From Suillus spraguei (Eukaryota > Basidiomycota > Agaricomycetes > Boletales > Suillaceae): a DNA stretch of 64,000 nt. The stretch spans positions 62,001 through 126,000 of the forward strand of contig JABCPU010000129.1 of NCBI GenBank assembly GCA_016800925.1. Direction: 5' to 3'. The notes beneath the pieces are model-generated. The model was not told where the DNA came from. It searched no databases and saw only the letters and a list, made by a program, of their open reading frames with translations. Positions 11,177 to 23,478 of this stretch are shown here, in pieces. Within the stretch, counting starts at the first letter, position 1. Each line of letters starts with the position of its first letter. The position numbers were made by a program, and so were the translations under genes.

Positions 11177-11388
11177 AGGGAGCCAAAAGGGAGAGTGAAG
11201 GCAAAAGTGAAGGCAAAAAGGAGTGCAAAGGAGTGGAAAGCCAAAAAGGAGGGCAAGCCAAAAAGGAGTGCGAAGCACTTTGTTTTGGCTTTGGCCTTTT
11301 TTGGCTTGCCCTCCTTTTTAGCTTTGCACTCCTTTGCACTCCTTTTTGCCTTCACTTTTGCCTTCACTCTCCCTTTTGACTCCCTGGC
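11177..11388. repeat. Long near-perfect inverted repeat (fold-back)
   Basis: Arms of about 85 bp (11177-11260 and 11299-11388) are purine-rich and pyrimidine-rich mirror complements, built of AAAAAGGAGTGC and GTGAAGGCAAAA blocks, with a loop of about 40 nt. A transcript would form a long hairpin. The Lys-rich and Ser/Leu-rich frames seen here on both strands are products of this composition, not genes. Confidence 0.75.
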
Positions 11389-11525
11389 CTTGGCTCCATC
11401 CTAATAATATAATTTTGTTTTCCCCCAGCTTCAGACAACCTGTGGCAAATGACAACCTGTAATTTGGTTTTACCCCAGCTTCAGACAACCCATGTGGCGC
11501 TGCACATGACAAAACAACGCAATTA

Positions 11526-11598
11526 CACAATGGGACAACAGTGTATTGAATTGGCAACTCTAAAAAACCACATGAGAAATTTCCATTCCAAGCTAAGC
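11526..11598 (+). repeat. 72-bp direct repeat, right copy
   Basis: This is the partner of 10933-11004. It differs by a few substitutions and one extra base. Confidence 0.7.
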
Positions 11599-11972
11599 AA
11601 AATAAGTGTTCTTTAGCGATGCAAGCGAAAGCCACGCAAGCTAGTGAGGATGCTGTAACGAACATATTGGCGCTAGGCTTAAAACCCTATCTTTTGACAC
11701 TCATCTCACGTCTATAGGAGTTACCACTTGCCCATGGCCATCTTACCCTTTTAGCATTGCCGGTGGCATCCCATGCTTACCGCACACCATACTGACTGCC
11801 ACACTATGTTCCACGTACCAATGTCCTCCCATGTCCTTGCCGTTGTGACAGACAAACTCAGGCTGGGCTTGAAAAGGTAGTTTTTGCATGGTGTCTCATA
11901 CTTGGACTTTCCTTACCTTAGGTTCGCACTTTTGATGATTACATAAGAACCTTACCTTTCACTCTTTGCACC

Positions 11973-13209
11973 TGTCATATACCGTACATTCAATTCTAGA
12001 TCAGATCCAATCCATGGACATCCAGACACCCAATCTACACATATCCGATCCACTCATCCAATCCAGTTCACATATCCGATCCACCCATCCACTTCAATCC
12101 ATATCCATCCATGTCCATATCCGATCCGTGTCCATATCCGATCTGAGTTCATATCTGAACTATTCCTGCGCACCTGTGCACTACCCCTTTTAGAATATAC
12201 CTGTGTCTCCGGCTTTTGGGTATCTCTGTGCTTCTGGCTCTTGGTGATCTCTGCCTCCATCTTGATAAGTATTTCATACAAGCTTCATCTCTGAGCTCAT
12301 AGCCTTATGTCCCGCTGTACTTACTAATGTGTTTCCGACATAGCCTCGGACTATCTGTACTTACCTTCCGGCATGCTCCTACAGTATATAAACTTGTAGT
12401 ACAACTCCTGCAGACCTTAGTCTGATTCATTGTTCCTACTTCTGTATATTTCTTTGATTACTCTGTATCCTGTTATCATGTCTATATAACTCCGTTTCTG
12501 TTCTTGCACTTGGGCTCCGGCCCTTGTAAGCTTCCGACTCAGGTCTATGGGATCACTCCCTAGGTCGGAGCTTTGATTCTATGTCCTATAATCTTTTCAG
12601 ACTTCGTCCATCTCCATCTATCATCTGTTTCACCTCTGACTCTACCTTTGGTAGTCTTATACTGTCTGTTTCTATTCCGGACCTTGTCCGGAGTAGTCTA
12701 TACTATCTCTACACCATATCCGGACCTACTCCTCTCTAGTAGCCAACACTTCCTCTAAGATCCACAGAGCTATGCTCCTCCGGTCCTCCAGATCCATCCT
12801 ATCCTATTCTCTGACATCTATGGATCATCTTTCCCTCCAGAGCTCTGCTCCTATCCTGCTCTGGACTTTGTCCAGCGGTCCATCTTTCATCCATTCTACT
12901 TGGAACTTGTTCCAGTAGTGGTTACCATTACTCCCTACCTTCTGGAAATAGTTCTGGCGCATTCCTGCGCTCATTCAGAAGTCCATTGGAGCTCTGTCGA
13001 GCTATCCTGCCTTAGAGTTCATCCGGACTCTCCATCCGGACTTCACCAGAACTCTCCCTTGGACTTCATCCGAAATTAAGGGCACATACTCAGGTAAGGG
13101 GCACAGCACACAAGCTGAGGCCAAGCCCCTTTGACTTTACAACCCTCTGGTACAACCCCATGTAAGACCAGGACTTCTTACTAATCTCCGGTTTTGCATG
13201 GTCGTAACA
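11973..13209 (+). mobile_element. Nested solo LTR 1 (family B), TSD GCACC
   Basis: It starts TGTCATATACC and ends GGTCGTAACA. The 5-bp duplication GCACC is perfect on both sides (11968-11972 and 13210-13214). The interior is pyrimidine-rich with CCATATCCGATCC repeats and a sequence shared with solo LTR 2 (GGGGCACAG). No internal genes. Confidence 0.85.
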
Positions 13210-13817
13210 GCACCACCAAGGATTTTACTTAGTTCCAGTACTGTTAGCTCCTCTTTTGATTGAGTTCCTGGGCAGCTTACCATAGCTCCTCACTCATTTG
13301 AGTTCTTGTGTAGCTTTTCTCTCTGGAACTTTTCTAGTTTGGCAGCTTTCATAGCTCACTAGTTAGCTCCTGGATACCTAGTTTTCTGAAGTGAACATTA
13401 CCACTGTCTTTGACTGTTTCCTCTCTCCTTCCCTTGAGTTTTGGCTAGTCAGAAGCCCTTTGGGCTGAACATACTGCTCCCTGCTTCTTATACCTGTCCC
13501 CCCAATTTCTCTACACCGTGTCCGCATAGCTCCATTTGGTGCGTCGTTTGTTTTATGTTCGTTATCACTGATTCCACGGCAAGTCTTATTACATGTTGCC
13601 TCGTGCCACAGCACCTCGCGCTATGTTTACATACGGCAGTTACTACAGTTGAGCGCTACTGATCTCGCCTAGAGTATTCCAAGTACATACAATTTAGGAT
13701 ATGAGCACCGCGTATCCCGCATGATACAGTACCTGATTTTACACCATTGCACATACTATAGGTCAGGATTATTGTCTAGCTCTGGATCTACCCAGTAGTA
13801 GACGTAGTCTTTGAAGT

Positions 13818-14587
13818 TGTCATATACCATACTTCTAATCTCAGATCTGACCATATCCGATCAGATCCGATCGATTCCATATCCGTCTGGTCCACAGATC
13901 CTGTCCGGACCACCCATCTGAATGTGCTCACTTCTCGCACCTTAACTCCCTTGTGTATATCTGCGTCTATCTCCTTTCGTCATTCCTCCTGTTTCCAGTA
14001 TTCCGGCTGTTTATATTTCTGTCCTGTGTCACTGATCCATTTCCTGTGTTCATTTCCGATTCATGCTTACTGATCCGCTGTGCATTAACTAATAGACTTC
14101 CGTTACACTTCGTACATAGCCCTCGGTCCCGGACTTGCTGATTATCCGTCTTAGATACTTACAGTATATAAACCACTTGTAGATCTCCGTAGAACCTTAG
14201 TTCGAATATCATCTTAGATTCTACTCATTCCGCTTCTTCCGGACTTGAGCCACCCTCTGCTCTAAAGTCACCTTCCGAGACTTAGGATTGATTCCTATAG
14301 TCTATATCTCCGACTCTATCTTCGGATAGTCTACCTCCGTTAGTTTCTAGTTAGGAACTCGTTCCGAAGCTAGCCTTAATCTTTGTTCTATCCTTACGTT
14401 CCGAATAACCTTCGGACGTATCATATCCGATACCTTCGGACGTCCAGATCCGTCACACAACTCCTTCCAGATCTTCGGACGAATAACTTCTCCTTGAAAT
14501 AAGGGGCATTACTCGAGAAAGGGGCACAGTGCACGAACTGAGGCCAAAGCCCTTCGGATCTCTCTACCTTTGAGTACGGTCTTAACA
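13818..14587 (+). mobile_element. Nested solo LTR 2 (family B), TSD GAAGT
   Basis: It starts TGTCATATACC and ends GGTCTTAACA. The duplication GAAGT is perfect (13813-13817 and 14588-14592). The inverse copy near 20460 has the uninterrupted empty site with a single GAAGT, which proves the insertion. It is shorter than solo LTR 1. Confidence 0.9.
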
Positions 14588-15028
14588 GAAGTTCCTTATT
14601 GCTCGTTAATCTATCATGCTTGTTCTCCATTACTGCTGGCATACCACTGGACTGTTGACTGTTATTTTGACTGAACTTCTCATGCACCACTACTTTACTG
14701 CTGAAAGTACCATGGCTTTCTTTACTGTTTCTTCGCACTGCTCGCAACTTTACCGTTACCACTGATATTATCGCTTGACATTGCTCGCTCGACGCAACTG
14801 TTTCTGACTATATCTTGACCATGGTAGCACCGCTCCACACATTGCTAGTTCTGGCGGCATCATTGCTGACCACAGCACTTCAGTCGCACTGAAGTTTGAC
14901 TTGAACTTGACCATACTAATAGGCAACCCCCTTTTGGGTCAAACGCTCTTGTTTTCACAAGTGAAGCAGACTAGACGGAGTGCAAGACTCACATACTAAC
15001 TTAGGAGGTAGTTTATCTACAGCCCAGG

Positions 15029-15733
15029 TTAGGTTGTATCTTTACAGCATAGGAACATATATAGGCTGGTGAGACGTTTGGGGAAGTTGGCTGTAAGTTT
15101 GACAAATGAGCGCTTCAGGATGTGGGGATCAATGTTATTGAGCTTGTAGAACCAGGGGGATCTGTGCCAAAGATGGACCCAGTGCTCATTAGTGGCCTTG
15201 CTTTGCATCTCTTGAAGAGCTGATATGCTCAGCAGCAGGGAATGATGGCATAAGTAATGGGGTAGCTTGGTTCTGGGGCTGTTGCTCTGACGCCCCTCCG
15301 CTGCTAGTTTTGCATGCTTGTTGAGCTCTTCGTTACTGTGGATGCCGGAGTGTCCAGGCACCCATCGCAGCAATACACTGAAGTCTATGTTGTCTTTTGC
15401 CACCTTGTTCATGATCCTGCAGAAATGATCTGCCAAGTATGATCCAGGACGCAAATAGAAACTCTCACCGGCTAGAATTGAAGCTTGGTTGTCAATGGAG
15501 ATGGACAATGGAAAGGATAGGTCTCGTTCTGTAGCTATCAGCTGTGTGGCCAAGGTTAGTTCTACCTCCTCGGCCTCAAAAATGGTGTGTTCTTCTTCTG
15601 TGCCAAGGTGGTAGCACAGTGTCCTGGGTCTTTGACCTGCTCTCATCATGTGACTTAAGAGGTCAAAACACATCTTTGCCTCATAACTCTGCAGCAATGT
15701 ACAAGTAGTGAAGACTGTTCTGTGATTTTGCAA
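15029..15733 (-). pseudogene. RNase H fragment of a non-LTR retrotransposon
   Basis: An open frame of about 234 codons shows an RNase H fold: EAEEVELTLA (active-site Glu region), SIDNQASI (Asp), and WVPGHSGIHSNEELNKHAK (His/Glu region). A long helical C-terminal part follows. Fungal LINE polymerases carry such a domain after the reverse transcriptase. No reverse transcriptase remains, the first active-site Asp strand is not recognisable, and the last motif has lost its Asp (NEELNKHAK). The frame has no convincing ATG. I call it a truncated retroelement piece; a domesticated RNase H is less likely. Confidence 0.65.
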
Positions 15734-15959
15734 GCATGTGCTATAGTATCAGAACGCTCTACTTATAATTTCAATTTCCAGACAATCAAAGGAGGAGTAG
15801 GCATTTTGGTGGCAGATGCACTGTTGTGACTCATTGTGACTTCAGTCACCATCTGTGACCATTGAATGGTGCCACAACAATCAGCAGTGGAAGAACTTCA
15901 GTCAATCACACATAGGTAGCAGTATAGAGCATTTCCATTCACTGGTGTCAGGTATCAAG

Positions 15960-17074
15960 GGTATAAAATCCAACATCTCTACAGAATATTGCTCAGTTCA
16001 TTCACTGCAAGATACATAAGACATTTTTGCTATTACCACTGCCAACTCTGCCATTATTGTCTCTGGGAGTACTCAATGACTGTGATATCGCTTTGACACC
16101 CATGTGGCCTGCTTCCCATTAAGGTCCTTGTGGTGTGATGAACAAACTCATGCTGAGCTCAAAACAGCATATTTTCATACAGGTGTCACATGGCTATCAT
16201 TATCCTTACCCCTCAGCTTCACCATCCCTTGCTGTGACATTTTACCATGTGTTACCCCTGTCTAATGGTATCATTCCACACTCCAGAAGCCTCATTGCAG
16301 CTTAATAGTTGTCCTATGGCAACTTTCCCATGAAGTGGTGATCTTCAGCAGTCTCCAAAAGTCCATTAGGCATCCTCAAGCAAGATTTACTGTCCATCCA
16401 ATGTCCATTCAGTCTTGCTGGTACATGATGTTTTGTAAACTGTAGTGCAGTCTTATTACATGTCTGCTGTGTGTTTATCCTATCCCTTCCATTTCCGTAG
16501 CTATTCCTTAGTATAAAATTCCTAGGTACCTGTACTCGTTCCTTACTTCCCTCCTATAGTACACATGGTACTTAGGAATAGTCACCACTACTGTCTCTTA
16601 TGGAATAAAGTCTTTTACTGAAGTCACTGTCTCTAAGAATTGCTTTACCGCTGCACACACCACCACTCTTTACTGCTTTTCCCATGCTTCACTACTTGTG
16701 CTACCACTTTTCCACGCTTACTGCAGCTTCACCGCTTGTTTTACCACAGAAGTTCCCACGCTTTACCGCAGTTTTACTGCTTGTACTACCACAGTTTTAT
16801 CGCTCACACTACCACTTGTCTACCACTTTCCCGCACTTACCATTAGTATTACCGCTAGTTTTCCATGGACCAGAGGTCACTGTCAGCATCTCACTACCTC
16901 CGACGGCATTCTCACACCACAGGTTGGGCATTATCGAACTATATTAACTTAGCATTCCCTTTAGGGTCGGACGTTCTTGCCTTCGCAAGTGAAGCAGACT
17001 AGGTAGAGTGCAAGACTCACATACTAGCTTAGGCCGTGGTTTATCTACAGCCCAGGCTAGATTGTATCTTTACA
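15960..17074 (+). mobile_element. Diverged LTR-like copy, family A
   Basis: The last 115 bp (16960-17074) closely match the end of the LTR at 14930-15046, including the terminus TGTATCTTTACA. Patches near 16110-16200 match 11830-11900. The left boundary is uncertain. TTACCGC-rich repeats fill 16640-16860. Confidence 0.45.
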
Positions 17075-17084
17075 TCAGTGGACA

Positions 17085-19240
17085 TAACTCTGGGTGTATG
17101 TATTCCCAGGCCCTTGATCGTCTCGGTGCAGCAAAGGATATTGACAGTGTGTTTAAACGACACCCTGAACTCGATCCTGGCCATCAGTGTCTCAGTCTCA
17201 GCAAACATATTGAAGACATTGACCACATTAATCAGCAAATGTGGAGGGGCGACATAATTTGCGGTCACTGCTACCTTCCATCAGTGTGGTGACAAGGGCG
17301 TGACATCGCACTTTCTATTCTTGTGTCTTCCCAAATTGACCCTATCAATTATTCATTCGCTGAACTGTTCCATGATCCAGGAACAGACATACTATGTCCT
17401 CTAGGTATGAATAAGTACTTTGGCATTGCAGAAGAAGATCCTGAGGACTCCAGCTGTGTGCGCAACCCCCTGCCCAATGTGCCTGTGTCTATGCCCTCAC
17501 AGGTCTTGGAGACTATAATGCCCAATTTTGAGGCTGGTGAGAGTCAGGGTGTTTATATGGGTGCTGAAGAGGACGATGAAGAATCTATGTTGACTTTGAA
17601 GAAGCCCTTACTGCGGAATGTGTCTCAGCCATGCCTAGCACCCCATCCCTCCCCTTTCCAGCAGATCCTTCTATCCCTGCTCTCATTCAAGGTTCTGGTA
17701 TTTGTGCCGAAAACTACCTACTCTACAAAGATTGTTGGATACACAAACAGACTATTTTCTGGCTCGTGATCAACAAGGAGTTCACATCCAAATCCTTCAA
17801 CTGACTCGAGCGTGTATGCGGCTATACTGAGGTCAATAAGAGGATCGATATGCACGCTGGGCGCATCACTGATCAAAACTCATTTTTTGTTGGCGACATA
17901 TTCCTCACTATCCTCCAATCAGGTCGTACTATATCTATTGCTATCCTTTGCTCTATTTTGCTCAGTCTTAATGATGTTTCTTGTGCTACGATCAACTGTA
18001 CCATCATGAAAGCATCGCAGACTACAGCCAAAGTTTCTGGGCAGCTCCTTACAGTCGTTTCTACTTGTCCTTCAACTAACCCACAAGTCCCTATATCATT
18101 CCTCTGGGATGGCAGATACGTCAAGGCTCAGTCTCCCATTCCAGGAACGTCAGAGTCTATGGAGCGCATTGTCATTGTCAGCATCCCTGGGTTCCTCATT
18201 GAACCAATCAATCCTGAGCCAACCTTGATATGACTTAGCCAGAATGTCAATAGTGATGATTTTGCGGAGATTAATGGTGGTCAGACTACCTGGCAAGTAC
18301 CACATGATGTACTTGTAGCCACATGTGAGCTCTTATGGGTGAAGGCACTCAAAGCAAAACTCCCTCTCAAGTCTATTGCCTGTGTCAACCCTTCAGATGC
18401 TAAATCATTTCTGTACCAACTCTTTGATGGTACATTTTCTCTTATATTTGTTTGCATTTAGCTGACAATCCTTCTTAGGTACACCCGCTGTCATTTCCAT
18501 TGAGGCATGTAATTTGCTTACAGTGTCCGAGGGCAAGTGGATCTCCGTGCACCCACTCTGTGAAGCGAAGGTTGCTGATATGCGCTCTCATATGGGCCAA
18601 CACATTTTGCGTGCATTAAGCAACACACCAGAGAATGTCAGTCTGAAAGAACCAGTGCATTTTTTTGCATGACTACTGTACATTCATTTTTAATACATCT
18701 ACTCAAGGTCAGCAATGTGCCCCCTTGCAGTTTTTGCAGTCGCTCTCGACTACCAGAGTGTTCTATCACCATCTCAAAGTCCCTGCCAGTGGCCCTCTAA
18801 GTGTATCTACCAGCACACTTTCAAGTATGGATTTGTGGAGACAGACTCCAAGAACAAACCTTGCCGGAATGTTCCCCTCAAATGTGTCCTTTGTCACCCT
18901 ACTCTTGTTCCTGAACCTGGGAAGTCGACTCGCAGGACACCAGTCATCTCCATCGATGCCATCTGGAGGTACAACATGATTGAGCACATTCTCAATGAGC
19001 ATGAAGAGTACTCTGTGTCTGGGCATAGAGCATCTGGTGTCTCCTTTCTGGTGGTGATCTGGATGGGTATCAAGCTGACTGAGCTTGAACAAAGTGCCTC
19101 CCACATTGAGAAAGAACACTGGCAGGTGGGACTAGAGGGTGATAATGAAAATGTTCCTGCATCTGGTGAGCGCACACGAAAATGTTCTGCCCTCAAGTCA
19201 GCTGCATCCTTACCTTCAAAATGTCCTCACTATTCAGCTG
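17085..19240 (+). pseudogene. Broken agaricomycete repeat-associated zinc-finger family gene
   Basis: A single degraded gene can be followed through several exons: 17095-17769 in one frame broken by TGA at 17290-17292; 17812-18233; 18240-18430 with INGGQTTWQV; after an intron, a segment with HPLCEAKVADMRSHMGQHIL (a zinc-finger remnant whose first Cys is His); then PPCSFCSRSRLPEC, a frameshift near 18800, and KNKPCRNVPLKCVLCHP with IWRYNMIEHILNEHEEY. I recall this domain order from uncharacterised agaricomycete proteins that occur in many copies near transposons. The 5' part is cut at the LTR end at 17074. Function unknown; dead here. Confidence 0.6.
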
Positions 19241-19785
19241 CTTCAAATTGCTCTAACTGTTACAAGAACACCTTCTTGTGCCTCTACTATCATTTCCTCC
19301 TATGCATCACCATCTACTCTCGTCCCGACGAGGCCTCCATCCTCATCCTCCACTATCTTGTTTGGCTCGCCATCGTCACTCCTTACCTCACCTATGCTCA
19401 TCTTCTCCATCACCGCTAAACACGCCCTCTTCACATGCCTTCCGCCTCCTTCGCGCCTATACACACCTTTTGTGCTTCTCATGCTTCAAGCGCCTTCTCT
19501 GTGCTTGTCGCATTACCCTATGCTTCAACACGTGTAACCTCCTGGTTCACGGGGTTCACACATGAAGTCTACAATTGCTACACCCTGTTCTACAATGTTT
19601 TGTAGCACGCTTTACCTTGCATATGTCTGAGTTAAATGAACTGACTAAGCTACCTAATATAGTCATATTACCATGACAATCATGCTGTGACATGGGGTGG
19701 GGGGGGCTCGAAGTTTTGCCAGGATGATGTCAGAAGTTTTAAATTTGCACCCCTCTTGGGGCAAGATTGAGTACCATTTGCCTCG
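19240..19785. other. No gene seen; G-run
   Basis: Decayed sequence with an interrupted G run near 19694-19710. No supported gene. Confidence 0.4.
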
Positions 19786-19789
19786 TACA

Positions 19790-19990
19790 AAAGACTTTCA
19801 TTGAACACACCTAGTATGAATTAGCCAAGACTAATACTGATCTGTAGATAAAGCAAACTTTGTTCCGATTTTTGAATGTCCAAATCTTTGAATCAATGTC
19901 CTTTCATCTTTTGCAGCTTCATCACCAAACATCAGCATTTCAGGGTCTGGGGCTATCTCTGCAATATGATCTATAAAGTAAGGAGGGAAA
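19790..19990 (-). pseudogene. Tc1/mariner-like transposase, DDE-start fragment
   Basis: On the minus strand an exon following a CTTTATAG acceptor encodes APDPEMLMFGDEAAKDERT and then a GHSKIGTK-like stretch. This is the segment around the first acidic catalytic residue of Tc1-like enzymes and matches the relic at 56859-57116. The upstream side is cut by the LTR that starts at 20002. Confidence 0.6.
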
Positions 19991-20001
19991 GGTGGGAACA
20001 T

Positions 20002-21019
20002 TGTAAAGATACAACCTAACCTGGGCTGTAGATAGACTACCTCCTAAGTTAGTATGTGAGTCTTGCACTCCGTCTAGTCTGCTTCACTTGTGAAAACAAG
20101 AGCATTTGACCCAAAAGGGGGTTGCCTATTAGTATGGTCAAGTTCAAGTCAAACTTCAGTGCGACTGAAGTGCTGTGGTCAGCAATGATGCCACCAGAAC
20201 TAGCAATGTGTGGAGCGGTGCTACCGTGGTCGAGATATAGTCAGAAACAGTTGCATCAAGCGAGCAATGTCAAGCGATAATATCAGTGGTAATGGTAAAG
20301 TTGCGAGCGGTGCGAAGAAACAGTAAAGAAAGCCGTGGTACTTTCAGCAGTAAAGTAGTGGTGCATGAGAAGTTCAGTCAAAATAACAGTCAACAGTCCA
20401 GTGGTATGCCAGCAGTAATGGAGAACAAGCATGATAGATTAACGAGCAATAAGGAACTTCAAAGACTACATCTACTACTGGGTAGATCCAGAGCTAGACA
20501 ATAATCCTGACCTATAGTATGTGCAATGGTGTAAAATCAGGTACTGTATCATGCGGGATACGCGGTGCTCATATCCTAAATTGTATGTACTTGGAATACT
20601 CTAGGCGAGATCAGTAGTGCTCAACTGTAGTAACTGCCGTATGTAAACATAGCGCGAGGTGCTGTGGCACAAGGCAACATGTAATAAGACTTGCCGTGGA
20701 ATCAGTGATAACGAACATAAAACAAACGATGCACCAAATGGAGCTATGTGGACACGGTGTAGAGAAATTGGGGGGACAGGTATAAGAAGCAGGGAGCAGT
20801 ATGTTCAGCCCAAAGGGCTTCTGACAGATGCAGCAAGGACATGGGAGAACATCGGTATGTGGAACGAGGTGCAGCAGTCGGTATGGTGTGCGGTAAGCGT
20901 GGGATGCTGCCGGTAATGCTAAAGGGGTAAGACGGCCATGGACAAGTGGTAATTCCTATAGACATGAGATGAGTGTCAAAAGAAAGGGTTTTAAGCCCAG
21001 TGCCAATATGTTCATTACA
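20002..21019 (-). mobile_element. Solo LTR, family A, inverse copy
   Basis: Termini TGTAAAGATAC and TTCATTACA are those of the LTR at 11654-15046 read in reverse. It contains the uninterrupted target of solo LTR 2. The 5 bp on either side do not match, so the flanks have been rearranged or have decayed. Confidence 0.7.
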
Positions 21020-21869
21020 CCATTCACCTTTGGTCCAAGTCAGTAGAAGCAAGAGGCCCATCAGTCAAACCATGGGCTCCTTCCACATTTCACTCTACTG
21101 CATCCAAACCTGACTCCTGTACCTGACTGCAGTAGCGGCCGAGTATGTGTTCTGTTCATTCCTTGTTAGCCACACAAATCGACCATGTATATCACAGTCA
21201 TCTCATCCTCATAGGGTTGTGCATCTAAAACGACTGGCAGGAATGGCAGACTGGTGGGGGCATGCCTCACACCAGGGCATTCACAGACCTAGAGATGTGT
21301 GGGGGACACTGGGGGTCCCCTAGACTAAATAATAATGTCCTCCATAGAGTAAAACTCTCCATAGGACAGTAAAACTGAATCCAAAAAAAAAAATCACATG
21401 ATGAACCAGAGTATGAATGAGGCCTATCTTAGTGATGAACCTGTAAGCTCAACACTTATCACATGCTTACAATATCAGGAACCATGTGATTCCCCCCTTT
21501 ATATTTCCTTATTCTCATATTATATTAGGCAGACTCAGGTCTCTTACCTACAATCAGCTGTTGCCTATACAGACAACAGAAATCCACAGTTTCGTCCTGT
21601 TAATTCTGACTGATTTGTGTAGTATTCTCTACCATTCTCCCCAGTAGAGTTCCAGAACCTTAGATTATCTTGATGTGCAGTGGCTGTGTGATATCAGAAA
21701 AGGAAATTGTTTTGCCCCAAAAACTAAGTAAATCTTGATTGATCAATCTCTTGAGAACAGAGTTTGTAACATAAACCAAAAGGGAATGTAATTGTGGCAA
21801 TACTGGGGACTGGTGCAGTGATAGCAGGATCTACTGCAGTGATATCAGGGACAACTTTAAGTGAAGATT
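21020..21869. other. No gene seen
   Basis: AT-rich decayed sequence with an A9 run near 21386. Nothing supported. Confidence 0.4.
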
Positions 21870-22971
21870 TCATAGTTGTAGCATCTATGTAAATGATTTA
21901 GTATTCCCCAAGGAGAAGAGCTTTTGAGACTTACTACTGAACATGCCTTTCAAAAAGGCAGTAAATGGTTCAATGATGTGGCCATGATGGTCAGTCAATG
22001 TCTCCCAAAAATTAAAACCAGTAACACCCTTTCCATGGTGAAAGCTGAAGACATGGACTTCGCCATTCACTTGAGGATCAGGTCCTCTGAGGTACATGCT
22101 CCCATGCCATCCGGTTGTCTGGTAAATAATGTCTAGAAGCTGGCCAACCACACCACTGAGGCTTTCAAGAGATCTGCACAAGTTTCAGCACATGATTCAA
22201 GGCAAATTGTAATAGAGTACTTACTGTAGTCTCATGGCCTCAGATGGATTGCACAGAGCCTCAAGTTCCATCTTCACCTGATCCATGTGACGAGCACACT
22301 TGACTTTTGCCTCATTCTCCATCTACATCACAAAACTGTCCCCACGCACAGCTATTGACTTAGCTGCTTCTGAATGAAGTGCAGAGAGGTTTTTGTTTGC
22401 TATTCTTCATTTGAGTCATGATCTCAGCCTTGACATCAAGATTTGACTGGTACTCCGTTTGAATGAAGTGTTCTACAGCTGATGGACCACGAGTGTGATT
22501 GGTAGTTGCACCCATGATTTTTGTGATTTTGTTTGTGAACTGAGTCACATGCAACCTTCCTGATGCAGAGGATGCATGGTACAAATAAGAACTTATTTGC
22601 TAATAATGCAAAGAATGAGCAAAACCAAAATGAAATTTGAATAAAACATATACAGCCTGACATTGTTTGATGTAAATACCCAACTGTGCCATTTGCTCAT
22701 CCGTCAACTCATTTTCCATAAGTGCAAGACCAGTGTCATCAGTGAAATGCACCCCAACCTCTGGCCACTTCTCGAACCACTCTTGGTTTATGTTAGTAAT
22801 ATATGCAGCCACTTCCCCTGGCTCAGACAAAAGCCATCCACCTTGCTTTTTAGGAAGTTTGATTGTTCACAGGTCATCCGGCATCTGTCCACCAGCACTA
22901 GGGTAAATGAGTGTCATAATTTCAGATTGATGACACATACTTTGTATTTTTTCAGGTCATTTGACTCCATC
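21870..22971 (-). pseudogene. Agaricomycete repeat family gene, 3' part
   Basis: Minus-strand exons include WLLSEPGEVAAYITNINQEW with an acidic tail near 22830-22700, a basic middle near 22580-22360, and a C-terminal segment at 22181-21885 with CRSLESLSG, TTGWHGSMYLRGPDPQ and EVHVFSFHHGKGV. The last segment resembles the C-terminus of a many-copy uncharacterised family in mushrooms. The gene continues on the far side of element 1 (30619-31000), whose insertion split it. Confidence 0.55.
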
Positions 22972-23446
22972 TGTTACGAACTGGGGTGGCGTCACCAGCG
23001 ACAGTGAAAAGACACAGATGGTCTGCTGGGAGTTCTTACAATGTCCAGATAAGGACAAGGTGAAAGTACAAGGAACGCGTTCCGAGTACGATCAAGGGTT
23101 CAGCCTCAAAGACAAGTCTAAGAGGTATCCGCGAGAATAGAGACTAAGGCTAAGGAGTGCTTAGACTTAGAGACGATTCAAGACGACTTAGGTTGGAGGC
23201 CTAAGCGAAGGAGTTTCCAGGTAAAACCCAGTAAGATTAAAGTAGCGAATCTACTACAAGTACACTGTACTTAAATAGGCCAATATGTGCGCACAGACCA
23301 AGAGAGACATGAGAATGTAAGTGCGTATCCCAAGAAGGAAGGCAACTATAGTACAGATGCGTTGAGCATATGAGTCGGAATCATGTTACGTAATATACAA
23401 GGTAAATGAAGTAAGAAAATGAATAGGGGCACGTACAATTGTAACA
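22972..23446 (-). repeat. 3' LTR of element 1
   Basis: 475 bp, starts TGTTACGAACTGGGG and ends ACAATTGTAACA on the plus strand. It differs from the 5' LTR at four dinucleotides, all of them CpG in one copy or in the inferred ancestor. Confidence 0.95.
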
Positions 23447-23459
23447 TTACCCCCCTTTT
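23447..23459 (-). other. Polypurine tract of element 1
   Basis: On the element sense strand the 13 bases AAAAGGGGGGTAA directly abut the 3' LTR, the expected primer for plus-strand DNA synthesis. Confidence 0.75.
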
Positions 23460-23478
23460 ATACGTAAAGTCACCGACT

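Larger units (their letters stand above)
11654..15046 (+). mobile_element. LTR of family A, interrupted by two nested solo LTRs
   Basis: It begins TGTAACGAACATATTGG and ends TGTATCTTTACA. It aligns in inverse orientation with the compact 1-kb copy at 20002-21019, which lacks the two insertions. The extra length is explained by solo LTRs at 11973-13209 and 13818-14587 plus about 360 bp absent from the other copy. No target-site duplication flanks the whole, so it may be one LTR of a rearranged element whose diverged partner is 15960-17074. Confidence 0.65.

Noticed and set aside
10751..11404. Lys/Ala-rich and Ser/Leu-rich frames on both strands
   Set aside because: Products of the fold-back repeats; composition mirrors the repeat units.
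12000..12170. CCATATCCGATCC repeats as a possible CRISPR-like array
   Set aside because: Irregular spacing inside an LTR of a eukaryotic genome; no array structure.
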